Shown: positions 43,427 through 55,229 of the stretch, one piece after another
Layout of the letters: every line of letters begins with the position of its first letter
How positions within the stretch are numbered: the stretch's first letter is position 1
Origin: Haplomitrium mnioides
Lineage: Eukaryota; Marchantiophyta; Haplomitriopsida; Calobryales
DNA length: 64,000 nt
Reading direction: 5' to 3'
NCBI GenBank assembly: GCA_049999725.1
Contig: JBNGIS010036240.1
Span: 1-64,000, forward strand
Program-made: the position numbers and the translations under genes
Notes under the pieces: model-generated
The model's input: the letters and a program-made list of their open reading frames with translations, nothing else
What the model was told of the DNA's origin: nothing
The model's database searches: none

Positions 43427-44480
43427 ATGACATCTGTTGAATCTCTGAAATTTCAAGCCCTGAAATTGGATGGCTCCAATTATTGTTCTTGGTCACTCGA
43501 TGTCACGACATAATTGACATCCAAAGTTATCCGTGAAGTCATCAACTCAGATGACAACATCACCCCGTATGACGCAGCCAGAGCACTGATCCTACTCAAA
43601 CATCATATGGCCGAACCCCTCAGGCTTCAATACCTCAATTTTTATAGTCTGCATCTACTATGGGAAGAACTCAAGCTCAGATTTGACCATCTGACGACAA
43701 TATTGCTCCCGACAGTGAGACACAATTGGATCAATCTATGAGTCGAAGATCACACGTCCATTACAAATTACAACAACGAATTATTTCACATAGTCTCACA
43801 ACTAGCAATCTGCTGCCACCCAATAACCGACGAGGAATAGATAGAGGAAACTCTATCTACATTCCTTGTGAGAAATCTCATCTTGGCATCTCAATATCGC
43901 AACATGCGATTCACTCGGTATTCCGAACTCATAGCATACATGCTACTTGCTAAAAAGCACCAACTACTACTCATAGAAAATGCAAAAAAGTGACCCCCAG
44001 GGTCAGCCACACCTCATCTAAACCCCAAATCACATTTTATAGGCTCCAGTTTTTACCCTCGCTCTAGGAACAAGCAATTCTCCAGAGGTAGAAGAAGAAG
44101 TAACCTCAGATTTAGGGGGAGTGTAAGCCGGTCTACCAGCAATCGACCTCCTCATGCAAACCACCGGGATAGAAATCCCAACCATCACATCCCGACGACA
44201 CCAAAGTATGTGCCCCAACGAACATGGCACAACAAAAGGAGCAAGCAATCATATAGAGGCCGACGGAATACATCCGGCTCGCGCCAACAACAACAAACTA
44301 CATGCAATAGGTGTGGCATATGTGGCCACACCCAACACACATGCAGAGTGTCAGTGCACCTAGCGCGCCTATACCAGCAAAGCACCAAACCTCACACTCA
44401 TGAGGTACAAAGCAACTTACTAGAAATGACATATAACGATGAGTATCCACAATGCACGGTGCATCCTGAAAATCACCTGA
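43427..44480 (+). pseudogene. Copia element 1 gag
   Basis: The ATG at 43427 opens MTSVESLKFQALKLDGSNYC, and the UBN2-type gag pattern follows: AEPLRLQYLNFYSLHLLWEE (about 43610) and YRNMRFTRYSELIAYMLLAK (about 43900). A basic Arg/Gln/Asn tract follows, then a zinc knuckle CNRCGICGHTQHTC (about 44308-44350). Stops occur at about 43512, 43739, 43839 and 43991. Confidence 0.82.
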
Positions 44481-44499
44481 CGCAATCAACACTGTGTGA

Positions 44500-45840
44500 C
44501 AAGAAACATGGATCTGAGATAACATGCATTGTAGATAGTGGGTCCTCGCATACTATTTTGCAAGACCGCAAATATTTCTCATCCATCACCCCTTCTTTCA
44601 AGCCAATGACTACTATTACATGCCACAATCAAATTGAAGAAGGGCATGGTCCAACAACCATCATTTTTCCAAATGGAACAAGACTGGATATCAAATCAGC
44701 AATTTATGCACCTGTAGCAACCAAAAATCTCATCAATTTCCGAGATATCATACAAAATGGTTTTCACATTCAAGCAATATTATTTTAGGACAAAGAAGTC
44801 CTCCACATTCTTACTCAAACCGTAACAGGCTTTGACATGCAAGAATCTTTCCCCCTATCACCACCGGGATTATACACAACAAAAATATTCTCATATTATG
44901 CCTCTATCAAAACGGTATCTACAGCCATTACATGGCATAACCACCTTGGACATCCAGGCCGTGACATGTTCTACCGCATTAAGAAGGACAGCAAAGGCAT
45001 ACCAAAAAATGTGCATCTATTGCCACTACAAACTTCATGCTTGGCATGCGCACAAGGCAAATTGAAAATTGCACCTTCTCATAACAAGACAACAATCTCG
45101 ATCCCCCGATTTCTCAAGCGGATCCATGCTGATGTTTGTGGGCCCATCCACCCACCCTTGGGATCATTCAAGTACTTTCTTATCACCATAGATGCATCAT
45201 CCAAATGGTTAGAAGTATCCCTTCTTACAACCAAAAACATGGTCTTCTTGAAATTATTAACCCAAATTCTGAAACTCTCAGCGTAATTCCCTGATTACCC
45301 AATCAGAAACCTGAGAGTGGACAATCTTGGAGAATTCTCTTCATAGATTTTTGATGACTTTTGCACATCTGCCAATATAAACATGCAATACTCAATACCA
45401 CATGTACATTTCCAAAACGGCATCGCAAAATTGGCTATTAAGAGAATCCAACTCATAGCAAGACCATTATTTCTAAACTCAAATCTCCCCACCTCTGCTT
45501 GGAGACATGCAGTCATGCATGCATTGACTCTATTTTGTTATAGACCATCTGCATTCAAAAAAAATTCCCTACACCAACTTATAGTAGGAATTCCAACAGA
45601 TTTATCACATCTACACACATTTGGTTGTTTGGTCCTTGTCTCAATATTAGGACCACATCAAACAAAAATGGGACCACAATGCCAGAAAGGCATATACATT
45701 GGTTTTGAATCCTCTTCCATCATCCGATACCTTGAACCCTCAACATTTGATGTGTTTAAGTCTTGATTCGCAGACTGTCAATTCTTTGAAGAATACTTTC
45801 CACATCTGGCACAAGAGGACAAAGTCATATGACCAAAACC
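44500..45840 (+). pseudogene. Copia element 1 protease and integrase
   Basis: The protease active site CIVDSGSSHTILQDRKYF (about 44527) is intact. GAG-pre-integrase is ITWHNHLGHPGRDMFYRI with CLACAQGK (44930-45060). The integrase core shows IHADVCGPIHPP (45120), NLRVDN-LGEFSS (45310) and VHFQNGIAKLAIKRIQ (45405), in which the catalytic Glu of GIAE is replaced by Lys. Elements 2 and 3 keep GIAE. ITLLCY-type and FGCLVLVSILGPHQTK segments follow. Frameshifts lie near 44790 and 45285. Confidence 0.82.
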
Positions 45841-46319
45841 TGAAGGTAATTTAATAGAGCAACAACATTTGCCACTGGATTTTGATCAACGAAATGGACA
45901 TTCAGATGCTGAAGTCAATAGACTCCTTAATTTACAAGAGATATTGGTTAAAATATCTAACGCATTTAACAATGCCTCCAACATCACAAAATTGCACATA
46001 GAAGCTGCAAACGCTCTAGTGCGACTCCAGAAAATTAATACACCTGCAACCAATATACAGCCTAAGGCAAAGCATGGCAGACCCATAGGCTCAAAGAATA
46101 AGCCTAGACCATCGGCATCAATGAACATTGCTACAAAGAACGATGAAATAACAATTGATTATTCCCATATTGGTCAAATATGGGACAGATCCCAGACCAC
46201 TATAGATGATTTATTCGTATTCTTGGTATATTAATTTTCTGATATAAAAGATCAAGTATATTTTTCGTATATTCTTAGTATACTTGATCTTTTATCTATA
46301 AGAGAAGCACAATCAAGAT

Positions 46320-47735
46320 CTGATTGGCCTCAATGGGAAAAGGCAATTAATTCGGAACTTGACTCTCTTATAAAATGACAACTTTTTGGTTCCATCAAGC
46401 CTACACCCCTTGATATGCATTTAACATATTACAGATTTAATTTTTTTTCGCAAATATAATGTGAAAGGTGATGTCACAAGATACAATGCCAAATTAGTGG
46501 CCAAAAGATTCACTCAAATTCCTGGACGTGACTATGATCTCGCATACTCACCTGTCATGGATACTATTACTTACAGATACATGATAGCCTTCGCTATCCA
46601 ACATTATCTAACTATGCATATAATAGACGTCATCACTGCTTACTTATATAGTACTCTGGATACCCAGATTTTTATGAAGGCACCCTCCAAGCTCATATCA
46701 AGAATGGCATTTCACATTCAGGGGGAGAACAGCCAAAGTGCATATGGATCTTTAGTCCCAAATGGCCCAAATTCTGAGATTAGACCTTTTGTCTCTCATG
46801 GTCCAAATTCTGAGAATGGACCTTTTGTCCATCATGGCCTAAATTTTGAGGTTGGATCTTTTGTCCCTCATGACATGCACTATAAAAATGGGCCTTTAGT
46901 CCACAGAGGCACAATGATTCAAAAAGTGCCCATTATTGCATATGTCCACAAAGACCTCAATCTGGGAAAAGGACCTTTTGTCCTCAATGGCCAACAAATG
47001 AAAGGACCTTCTGTCCGTAAAAGGCCATTGCCAATCCAGAAAGGACCTTTAGTCCTCACGTCTAAAAGACAATGCCAAATGATGGAAACTAAGCTGAGCA
47101 AGCAACAAATCAATGGACATTTAGTCCGGCTAGCGCACTTACTGAGCAAGCAGCAAATCAATGGACCTTTAGTCCAGCCAGCGCACTCGCTAAGCAAGTA
47201 GGAAATCAATGGACCTTTAGTCCAACCAACGCACTCGCTGAGCACACAGCACTCCAAAGGACTTTTAGTCCAGCCAGCCAATTTGTTGAGCAAACAAAGC
47301 TACACAGGACCTTTAGTCCCACATATATACAAGTTGCAAAGTGGACCTTTAGTACCCCATAATCAAAGTATTCCACATGACAATATGAAGTTGGCAAATC
47401 ATTCTATAAATGCATCTAGATCACATATCGATCAACCAAGCACACAAATGGTAGTTCAAGTCCTCAGATCGATATATGAACTCAAACAGAGTGGCAGAAA
47501 TTGGTATCAAAGATTCAAATTAGAAATGATGACACTAAATTTTACAAATGATGACATTGCTCCATGTCTATTTATGAAACACCAAGGCTCTGAATATGTC
47601 GTAGTTGCACTCTATGTAGACGACATAAACATTTTTGGCACAAAAGCTTTAGCTACTAGTACTATCGCCAAATCGAAGGATATATTTGAAATGCGAGACA
47701 TTGGAGAACCTGATCTGTGTCTTGGAATCTAGTTT
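46320..47735 (+). pseudogene. Copia element 1 reverse transcriptase with repeat insertion
   Basis: The RT begins SDWPQWEKAINSELDSLI (46320) and continues TRYNAKLVAKRFTQIPGRDY (46475), MHIIDVITAYLYSTLDTQ (46610) and FMKAPSKLI (46672). At this point copia enzymes normally go on within about 15 residues to the S/LYGLKQ block. Here 747 nt intervene before MVVQVLRSIYELKQSGRNWY (47448). The catalytic YVDD is intact (ALYVDDINIFGTK, 47610). Stops at 46377 and 47199, and a frameshift near 46440, kill the frame. Confidence 0.85.
46701..47447 (+). repeat. In-frame GPLV-repeat insertion in the RT of copia element 1
   Basis: The 747-nt insert is a multiple of three and encodes repeats such as NGPFVHHG, KGPLVLTSK and INGPLVQPAHSLSKQQ. 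At the DNA level each unit centres on GGACCTTTAGTCC, with GGAC/GTCC dyad arms. Part of it (47106-47250) is a 48-bp minisatellite, that is, 16 residues per unit. One unit has a TAG where CAG is expected (47199). The insert is also in elements 2 and 3 at the same place with different lengths. Confidence 0.85.
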
Positions 47736-47739
47736 GAGC

Positions 47740-48580
47740 ATATGCCCAATGGTATTCTGATCCATCAGTCCACATATACGGCCAAGATTCTCAAGCAATT
47801 CAATATGGACAATGCTCATCCAACGAGCACCCCAATGGAATTGAGATCTTTGGACCCAACAAACGACATGTTCGGAAAACGCAAAGAACATGAACCAATT
47901 ATGGGATTAGAAAAACCATACCTATCAGCAATAGAAGCACTCATGTACTTTGCAAATCAGACCAGACCTTATCTTTTGCAGTAAATATGCTTACAAGGCA
48001 CAGCTCTCAGCCCACCATTCACCACTAGAATGGGCTCAAACATATTTTCAGATACCTAAAAGGTACAAAAGACATGGGACTCTTTTTCCCTAAAAATGCA
48101 TCAAATGAGATTGTCGGCTATGCCGATGTTGGATATCTATTTGATCATGATGACGCAAAGTCTCAAACATGATATGTTTTCCTTAAAGGAAACACTGCTA
48201 TCTCATGGAAGAGCACCAAGCAAACTATTACTACTACCTCGACTAATCATGCAGAGATTATTTCCCTTTATGAGGCTAGTAGGGACTCAGACAACTTATT
48301 GACCATATTAACATCAATACAAGCCAGCCCATACTTTATTCTCCTACAATAATATACGAGGACAATCGACCATGTGTTGACTAGATTGCTCAAGGCTTTA
48401 TTAAGGGTGACAGAATTAAACATATTGCTCCTAAATTCTTTTACACCCATGAGCAACATGGTGATAAAATCAATGTCCAATGGATAACACGCAAAGATAA
48501 CAAAGCAAATATCTTTACCAAACCACTTCCACCTATACTGCACATTGCACATACTAAAGGGCTTGGTTTAAGAAGACTCT
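47740..48580 (+). pseudogene. Copia element 1 RT C-terminus and RNase H
   Basis: QSTYTAKILKQFNMDNAHPTS (47765) and EKPYLSAIEALMYFANQTRP (47918) are the typical RT-RNase H connection. RNase H blocks follow in changing frames: GYADVGYLFDHDDAKSQT (48115), GNTAISWKS and QTITTTSTNHAEIISLYEAS (48230), and near the end IFTKPLPP (48500-48540). Confidence 0.75.
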
Positions 48581-48829
48581 CTAAATTACAACAAAATAGT
48601 ATACAATAACTGCTTGAATATATATACATTTATTTCCACCCCTCTCTAACCTTTAGTCATGAAGATCAAGGATTGCAAAGACGATCACTTATTTTGAAGC
48701 AAATGCCTAATCTTATCTGAATGTAATACAAGTAATATCAAGAGCATATTATATCACAAGCTGATATCACTTCTCAGCTTTGAGGCTGACATCATTTTTC
48801 AAACAGATCTTCAGAACACTAAGAGAGGA

Positions 48830-48851
48830 CACAACAACAACAACAACAACA
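48830..48851 (+). repeat. (ACA)n microsatellite
   Basis: A run of ACA units lies in the 3' untranslated part of copia element 1, after RNase H. Between 48600 and 49120 nothing else is recognised. Confidence 0.9.
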
Positions 48852-49120
48852 GTGAAGACGCAACAACACCACACGGCGACATGATGACACTACCATATTC
48901 TTGAAGGCAGAAATTTTGACAAAATTTTTCTTGACATTATGATTATTTACGCACACTCCAAACTTTACCATAATCCACCTATACATATGTGGTGGCACTC
49001 TTTCCCTCGGAAGAAAGCATGAGGGTTTTAATGAGACCACACATACATAGGATTTGGATATGGAATTCTATGGATATATAGTCCTTTTTAGATGTGGCTG
49101 ATTATTAGTAGAAGAATTAG

Positions 49121-49242
49121 CCAAGGGGGAGTGTTATAAGGACCATATATATAACCCTATATCAGGAGTTGTACTCATTCATTTTATTCTACTCTTGCTC
49201 TTGGAAGCTCTCGTGTGTATGTGCGGTGCTCATGCAATAACA
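49121..49242 (+). repeat. Copia element 1 polypurine tract and 3' LTR (111 bp)
   Basis: CCAAGGGGGAG at 49121-49131 is the polypurine tract. The LTR runs 49132-49242, from TGTTATAAGGACC to GCAATAACA, with the TATATATAA motif at 49146. Confidence 0.88.
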
Positions 49243-49825
49243 ATACAGAGTAGATTATTTAGAAATTCAGAATTCAGAGTCCAATTTACTGATTTTGAAA
49301 TTGGTTCAATAATCCAAACTGATCAATTGGCGCACAGATTCAGCATAATTGAGCTGGCCAAAGGCCACAACTGATCCAGAGGGTTTGGAATCATATTTAG
49401 GACCACATCAGCTATCAACATCTAGTTTTTGTCAGAACTACAACAACATATATTCTGGTTCAAATTTTCAGAACCTGATTGCAAATTGTGGAATTTCAAG
49501 CAAACTTCATCAGCTTGCTGCTGCCTAGAGGAGCCAGTTCTTTGTATCAAACTTTGTGGGCGACATCTTGACTTCATCAAAAACTTGCACCAACACTCAG
49601 TTTGGCATTTACAGAGTCAACCCCTTGTCTACTACAAGAAGAAGAGGGAAGTTATTCTTATAATAACTTTGTTATAACCTTTTGTTATAGAACTGTACTT
49701 TTCAGATAACTATAAAAACTAAAAGCATTCTGTCATTATAGAACAGAACTCTGCTCGTTCTTGAAAATACAGAATCTTTTCAATTTTCATTTTATTCATT
49801 TCTTTTTAGACCTTTAGCCTATAGG
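49243..49825 (+). other. Flank and probable leader/LTR remnant of copia element 2
   Basis: No LTR pair was found for element 2. An ACTATAAAAACT TATA-like motif at about 49711 lies about 115 bp before its gag ATG and may belong to its LTR. Before element 1 inserted, this sequence adjoined 41431. Confidence 0.35.
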
Positions 49826-50893
49826 ATGGAAAAGCTTAATTTTATGAGTTTGACCATTGAGGGGGAGAATTACCTCTCCTGGTCTTTAGATGCAATAGCA
49901 CATCTAGTCTCCAAGGGATTGGAAACCACTATCCTCACAGATGAGGATGTTACTGCTCAGCAAAAGGCTCAATCTCTGGTGTGTTTAAGACACCATCTGT
50001 CTGACCCATTGAAGTTGCAATATCTCAATGAGAGCAACCCAAGGATTCTGTGGGATAGTCTTAAAGACAAATTTTATCACACTAAAACTATCCATCTGCG
50101 TAAAGCTAGGCATGACTGGGTTAACTTGAGAGGTCATGACTTTAATTCTATCTCAAAATACAATAGTGAACTATTCAAAATCACTAGTCAGCTTACTCTA
50201 TGTGGTTATCCAGTGATAGATGAAGAGCAAATTGAAAAGATACTTTCTACTTTTCATCCATCCAACATGATCTTGTCTACACAGTACAGGAATATGAATT
50301 TCAGAAAATATTCTGAACTCATTGCATATCTCCTACTTGCAAAAAAGCATCACGACTTGTTACTCAAAAATTATAAAACGAGACCCCTTGGTACTTTACC
50401 TGTTTCTCAACCACCTAAAATACATTATAATAGACTAGTAATAACAAGAGGGCAGCCAAGTAAAAGAGCCAGATTTGGTTCTAATCGGCAAACCTAAAAC
50501 AATGGCAAAGCTCCTATAACTGGAACTAATAATACACAATTCAGGGGGAGAGGCAAAGGCAGAGGATTTGCTGGAAAATTTATCCCAAGGGGAAAGAGAG
50601 GTGCAAGACCTCAAAACAGAGGTAGAAACATGCCCTCATCTAGTAATACTAGAGACTCAATGAGATGCACCAGATGTGGCACACTAGATCATGCTCAAAA
50701 AATGTGTAGAATACCTGCACACCTGGTGGCACTGTATGCCCAAGATCAGAGCAAACAACATGATCAAGAGAATCATGGTGTATTCCTTGAGCAACAAGAT
50801 AATTTAAGTAACTATATTCTTAAAGATGATGACTTAGATGTTCCAGAGAATGACATGTTACAAACTATCTACCCGAAACTTAATTTTTCCTAA
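49826..50893 (+). pseudogene. Copia element 2 gag
   Basis: A long frame from ATG 49826 to a TAA near 50495 reads MEKLNFMSLTIEGENYLSWS, LSDPLKLQYLNESNPRILWD and YRNMNFRKYSELIAYLLLAK, the UBN2-type gag. After that stop, an Arg/Gly-rich tract and a knuckle CTRCGTLDHAQKMC (50669-50710) follow in frame. It is the most intact gag in the window (223 codons). Confidence 0.82.
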
Positions 50894-51502
50894 GATACTG
50901 GCTCATATTCTAAAATTGAAAGCTCAATTTCTAGAAAATCTAGTGAGAATCCAAAGGAATAACAATGCGTGGGAGTTTACATCTAAAAATTTTGCATGAC
51001 TATGGGTATAGATACCCAATACTATGTGGCACATGTCCATTTTCAAAATGGAATAGCCGAAAGAGTTATACGCATCATTCAAGTGATTGCTAGGCCTATG
51101 TTATTGCAGACCAATTTACTGGTTTCTGCATGGGGTTATGTAGTACTACATGTTGCATCATTATTAAAATATCAACCATCACCTTTTAATTCATTATCAC
51201 CTCACCAACTTGCCTATGGTCAGATGTCAGACTTGTCTCATTTGCAAGTTTTCGGTTGTCAAGTCTTAGTTCCGATTATGGGACCGAAAAGGACTAAGAT
51301 GGCACCTCAGAGGCAAAAAGGCATTTATATAGGATATGACTTACCGTCTATTATACGCTATCTGGAACCATCCACAATTGATGTGTTTCAAGCCAAATTA
51401 GCTGATTGCCATTTTTGTGAGTATATATTTCCATCTCTTTTTGAAGATAAAAATTCTTCTTTACCAAAAAAACTCCAATGGGAGAATATATCCACTATAT
51501 AG
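50894..51502 (+). pseudogene. Copia element 2 integrase C-terminal half
   Basis: The integrase begins in mid-domain near 50965 (EFTSKNF). From 50996 it is open: GIDTQYYVAHVHFQNGIAER with the catalytic Glu, LLVSAWGYVVLHVASLLKYQ, HQLAYGQMSDLSHLQVFGCQ and MAPQRQKGIYIGYDLPSIIR. The first catalytic Asp and the zinc-binding end are absent, so it cannot act as an integrase. Confidence 0.8.
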
Positions 51503-51734
51503 ATAGATCAAAAAACAAGGCAAGGTGAGGATGAGGTCAAGAGACTTCTTCACTTGGCTAAAATAGTCGAACAATTGCCAGATTCTTTTAATGAAATCGC
51601 AAAGGTCACATATTCTTGCGGTGAATATTCCTACAAGAATTTAGGATATTTCAAAACCAGTAGTTGACCCAGTACCAAGGCAAAAGAAAGGACGGCCTCT
51701 TGGCTCAAAAGACTCTCCACCCTTACAAAAAGTT

Positions 51735-52840
51735 TTGACTAAGAGAACTACATTCTCAGTTGATGTCATGAAAGCATCTTCATCTACACCATTACTATCT
51801 CAGCCAACTATTTCCTTATTGGAATACCCTAATAATCAAGAGATCTTGATCCACTATATGGATACATGGGTTATATGGCAAAGAAAGTGTGTAGATGTTG
51901 ATGACCATTTCACATTCCTTGTTTCACAGACTATATTCGATACACCACCTGATCCCAGATCTGTCAAAGAAGCTATGGATAGTTCTGAGCGGACAAAGTG
52001 GAAAAAGGCAAAGGATTCAGAACTTGATTCCATGATACAGAGGAAGGTATTTGGATCTTTAGTCCCTGTTCCTTTTGATGTTAATTTAATCGGATATAGG
52101 TGGATCTTTGTAAAGAAGCAAAATGAAAAAGGTGAAATTGTCAGATATAAGACATGCCTTGTAGCCAAAGGCTTTACACAAGTACCTGGGAGAGACTATG
52201 ATCCCACATACGCCCCAATTATGGATGCTATCACATACCAATTCCTAGTAGGCTTTTCCTTAAGACATGAGCTCATTACACATTAGATGGATGTTGTGAC
52301 AACATATACCTATACGGGCTTCTAGATACCCAGATCTACATGAAGGTTCCCCTAGAGCTTATTGCAAGAAATATCTATCATATTCAAGAGGAGAATGTCA
52401 CTAAGCGTAAACCATTTAGCAACCCATGTACTTCTTTTCCATCGACCATCATTACACCTAGTGGTGGTAGTATTGGGTTAGGACCTATAGTCTATGAGAT
52501 GCACTCTAGGGAGAAAAGACCTATTGTTCCCTCTATACATCAATCCATGCCTCTGGCCAAGGGTGGATATGCAGTCCAAATCCTTAAATCTATTTATGGA
52601 CTAAAATAGAGTGGTCAAATATGGTATTATAGATTTCATGATGAGATGATCGTTATGGGTTTTCACTTTGATGACATTGCACCAAGTTTATTCATCAAGA
52701 ATGTCGACAAAGAATTTATGATTGTCGCATTATAGATTGATGATATAAACCTTTTTGGTCACCAATCCTTACTTGAGCAAACTATTTTTGTGCTTAAGAA
52801 AACTTTTGATATGAAGGACATTGGTTAAACCAAGTATTGT
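51735..52840 (+). pseudogene. Copia element 2 reverse transcriptase with short insertion
   Basis: KEAMDSSERTKWKKAKDSEL (51965), LIGYRWIFVKKQNEKGEIVR (52087) and VAKGFTQVPGRDYDPTYAPI (52160) are clear. After MKVPLELIA (52340) about 206 nt with GPIVYEMHSREKRPIVPSIH intervene before AVQILKSIYGLK (52571). A stop lies at 52607. YVDD has become a stop followed by IDDINLFG (52731-52755). Confidence 0.8.
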
Positions 52841-52869
52841 TTGGGATTACAATTTGAGTATCTCGATGA

Positions 52870-53690
52870 TTTCATATTGATGCATTAGAGTACTTATACT
52901 AAGAAAATTCATAAACAATTCAATATGGATAAATCTCATCCAATCACATCCCCTATGGAGATAAGATCACTGGACAAAGACAAAGATATTCTCCGAAAAA
53001 GGAAAGATATAGAGCCAATCCTTAGATCTGAGATACCATATCTCTCCGCTATAGGAGCTCTTATGTATCTTGCTAATCCAAACACGCTCTCATGTTTAAT
53101 TTGCCATGAACTTGCTTGCAAGACATAGTTCACAACCTATTATAAGGCATTGGAATGGTATCAAACGTATTTTCAAATAATTGCAAGGCACAATTGACAT
53201 GGGACTCTTTTTCCCAACTAATACTGATCAAATTCTTATCAGCTATGCAAATGCAGGATACTATCGGATCTTGATGATGCTAAATCCCAAACCGATTATG
53301 TATTCTTATATACCTCTACAGTTATATCATGGAAAAGTACAAAGCAGACTTTGACTTGTATATCCTCAAACCATGCAGAGATCATTGCTCTATATGAAGC
53401 TAGTAGGGAGTGCATATGCCTACGAAGTATGCTTGATCATGTTTATTTACATTGTGGTTTGCTTTGTATATCTGACCCTACTGTTATTTTTGAAGATAGT
53501 TGGGCATGTGTACAACGGATCTCATAGGGATTTATTAAAGGAGACCGTATAAAACACATTGATCCAAAGTTTTTCTTCACTCATGAGCAACTTGATGACA
53601 CTCTTTCTGTGCAGGTTATCTCTAGTAAGGAGAATATTACCGATATATTAACTAAGCTTTACCTCCGGCACTGCATCGGCATTTTTGTCA
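52870..53690 (+). pseudogene. Copia element 2 RT C-terminus and RNase H
   Basis: QFNMDKSHPITSPMEIRSLD (52919) and PYLSAIGALMYLAN (53037) are the RT-RNase H connection. QTLTCISSNHAEIIALYEAS (53347), FIKGDRIKHIDPKFFFTHEQ (53532) and SSKENITDILTKLYL (53618) are RNase H blocks. Stops and frameshifts at about 53128, 53260 and 53527. Confidence 0.75.
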
Positions 53691-54597
53691 TGTACTTGGT
53701 TTATGGAGATTTTCGAGTTTATTATCATGACTTCATCGACTATTCTTTTATTATCTTGGCGAAATTTCAAAATGCCTCTTATGAACAAATATATTCTTAG
53801 GCAATCTTTGTTGATAAATCAACATCTTGATGATTTCTATACTTCACAAATGTTGTTGGTTCTATCTTCATCTTGCAAGTTATTCTTCAAGATCTCTCGA
53901 GAGGCTCCGATAGGAATGAACATTGTCTTTTGTTCTACTCTTCTCTTTGCCAAAGGATTATTATATAATATTTATGATTTATTCAAGTGTCAAGAGGGCT
54001 TTAGGGAAAAAACATCTATGTGAAAGATACATTGAAGCATGTTTAAGAAGAGAGAAAAAAGCAATGAGGACGAAGGAGTTCTATCCAAGAGAAGGAATAA
54101 GAAATAAATTATATAAATTTTAAAATTTTCTTACTTGTTTAGATGAGAGGGATCCAAAGTTGAAGGATGGATGAGGGAGATTAGAGGGAGAAAATTTACT
54201 TATTTTCTTCCATTTTTAACTTTTTTTGGAAAATTTTCAAGAAGAAAAATTTCTTTAAAATCTCTAAAAATTTGCTAACAAATGATGATAACATGTAGTG
54301 AAATGTGTGAAGTAGTCAAAACATATGCTAGTTTGTTTTCTCATAACATATTCATGCAACACAACATTTACATGAATAACAATTTCTACTTTGAACAACA
54401 AACTGCTACTAAATCTTATTTTATTTTGCGCTCAAGAAAAATGATTTTTGAAATTCAAGCTTAAAAATTACGTTTTTGACATTTGTGAACTCTTTATCTA
54501 AAATAATTTCCTTAGCTTGCAATAACTTTGCTTTATTCAAATACTTATAGTATTCAAAGAAAAATTTGTACTCAATATTTCACAAAAAACTGATTTT
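53691..54597. other. Non-coding; the right part is the flank of the second methyltransferase copy
   Basis: 53691-54120 has no recognised content. From about 54200 the sequence is AT-rich and 54380-54490 matches 19050-19160, the 3' flank of the first methyltransferase copy. With the ATTTT duplication this shows that element 3 inserted into that flank. Confidence 0.5.
54593..54597 (+). other. Target site duplication of copia element 3 (ATTTT)
   Basis: ATTTT at 54593-54597 and at 62087-62091 are identical and directly abut the two LTRs. This establishes the borders of element 3. Confidence 0.9.
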
Positions 54598-54720
54598 TGT
54601 TATCACATGAGCACTGCACTCACATACACATGGGAGTCTCCAAACAAATGAATGGATTGATTGATGTGTGACCTACTTACATAGGGTATCTATATGTCCC
54701 TATAACACTCCCCTTTGGTT
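54598..54720 (-). repeat. Copia element 3, 3' LTR (110 bp) and polypurine tract
   Basis: The LTR spans 54598-54707. The CTCCCCTTTGG run at 54708-54718 is the reverse of the polypurine tract. Differences from the other LTR are few (for example CGCTTGAG versus CACATGAG near one end). Confidence 0.9.
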
Positions 54721-55229
54721 GATTCTTCTTCTAGTAATCAGCCATCATAGGACTATATTCTATGTAAATCCTATTTGAAATCCTATTTATGTGTGGTCTC
54801 ATTAAAACCCTCCCTCTTTTTTTCAAGTGAAAGAGTGCCACCATATAATCGATAGGTAGAAACATAATAATCTAATGTGTGGGGTGTGTGTGTAAATAGT
54901 ATAGTTTCAAAAAATGTTGCTTTGATAGTAAAGCTAATATGTGGCGTTGTTGCACGATGTTGTTGCATTCTTCGTAGTTGTATCATTGCATCTTTTGTAC
55001 TTATATCCTCGAGATCTGTCTGAAAAATGATGTCAGCCTGAAAAGCTGAGAAGTGATGTCAACTTCAAATATAATATGCTCCTATCATGACCTGTATGAT
55101 ATTTCGGACAAATTAGATATTTTCAAAAAGAAATGACTGAATTTGCAAGCTTTGATCTCCATGACTAAAAGTCAGAGAAAAAATAGTATAAGCAATCTAT
55201 ATTTGCTGTTTTGGTGTAGTTCAGATAGT

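Larger units (their letters stand above)
41437..49242 (+). mobile_element. Ty1/copia element 1 (short LTRs)
   Basis: Two very short LTRs (125 and 111 bp, TGTTATA to ATAACA) enclose a long leader, then gag, protease, integrase, RT and RNase H in copia order. Flanking pentamers ACACA (41432-41436) and ATACA (49243-49247) differ by one transition and are the likely target duplication. A polypurine tract abuts the 3' LTR. The coding region has many stops and frameshifts. An unusual repeat-rich insertion lies within RT. Element 3 at 54598-62086 belongs to the same family. Confidence 0.92.
49826..53690 (+). mobile_element. Ty1/copia element 2, internally deleted
   Basis: gag, a partial integrase, RT and RNase H follow in copia order, related to elements 1 and 3 at the protein level. 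The end of protease, GAG-pre-integrase and the first part of integrase are missing: a DTGS-like remnant at about 50895 is followed within about 80 bp by an EFTSKNF segment. No LTR is recognised downstream of 53690 and none certain upstream. A possible LTR/TATA lies at 49670-49800. Confidence 0.8.

Noticed and set aside
53685-54023. 112-codon open frame after copia element 2
   Set aside because: No recognisable domain; AT-rich, and lies in the transition between element 2 and the methyltransferase flank.
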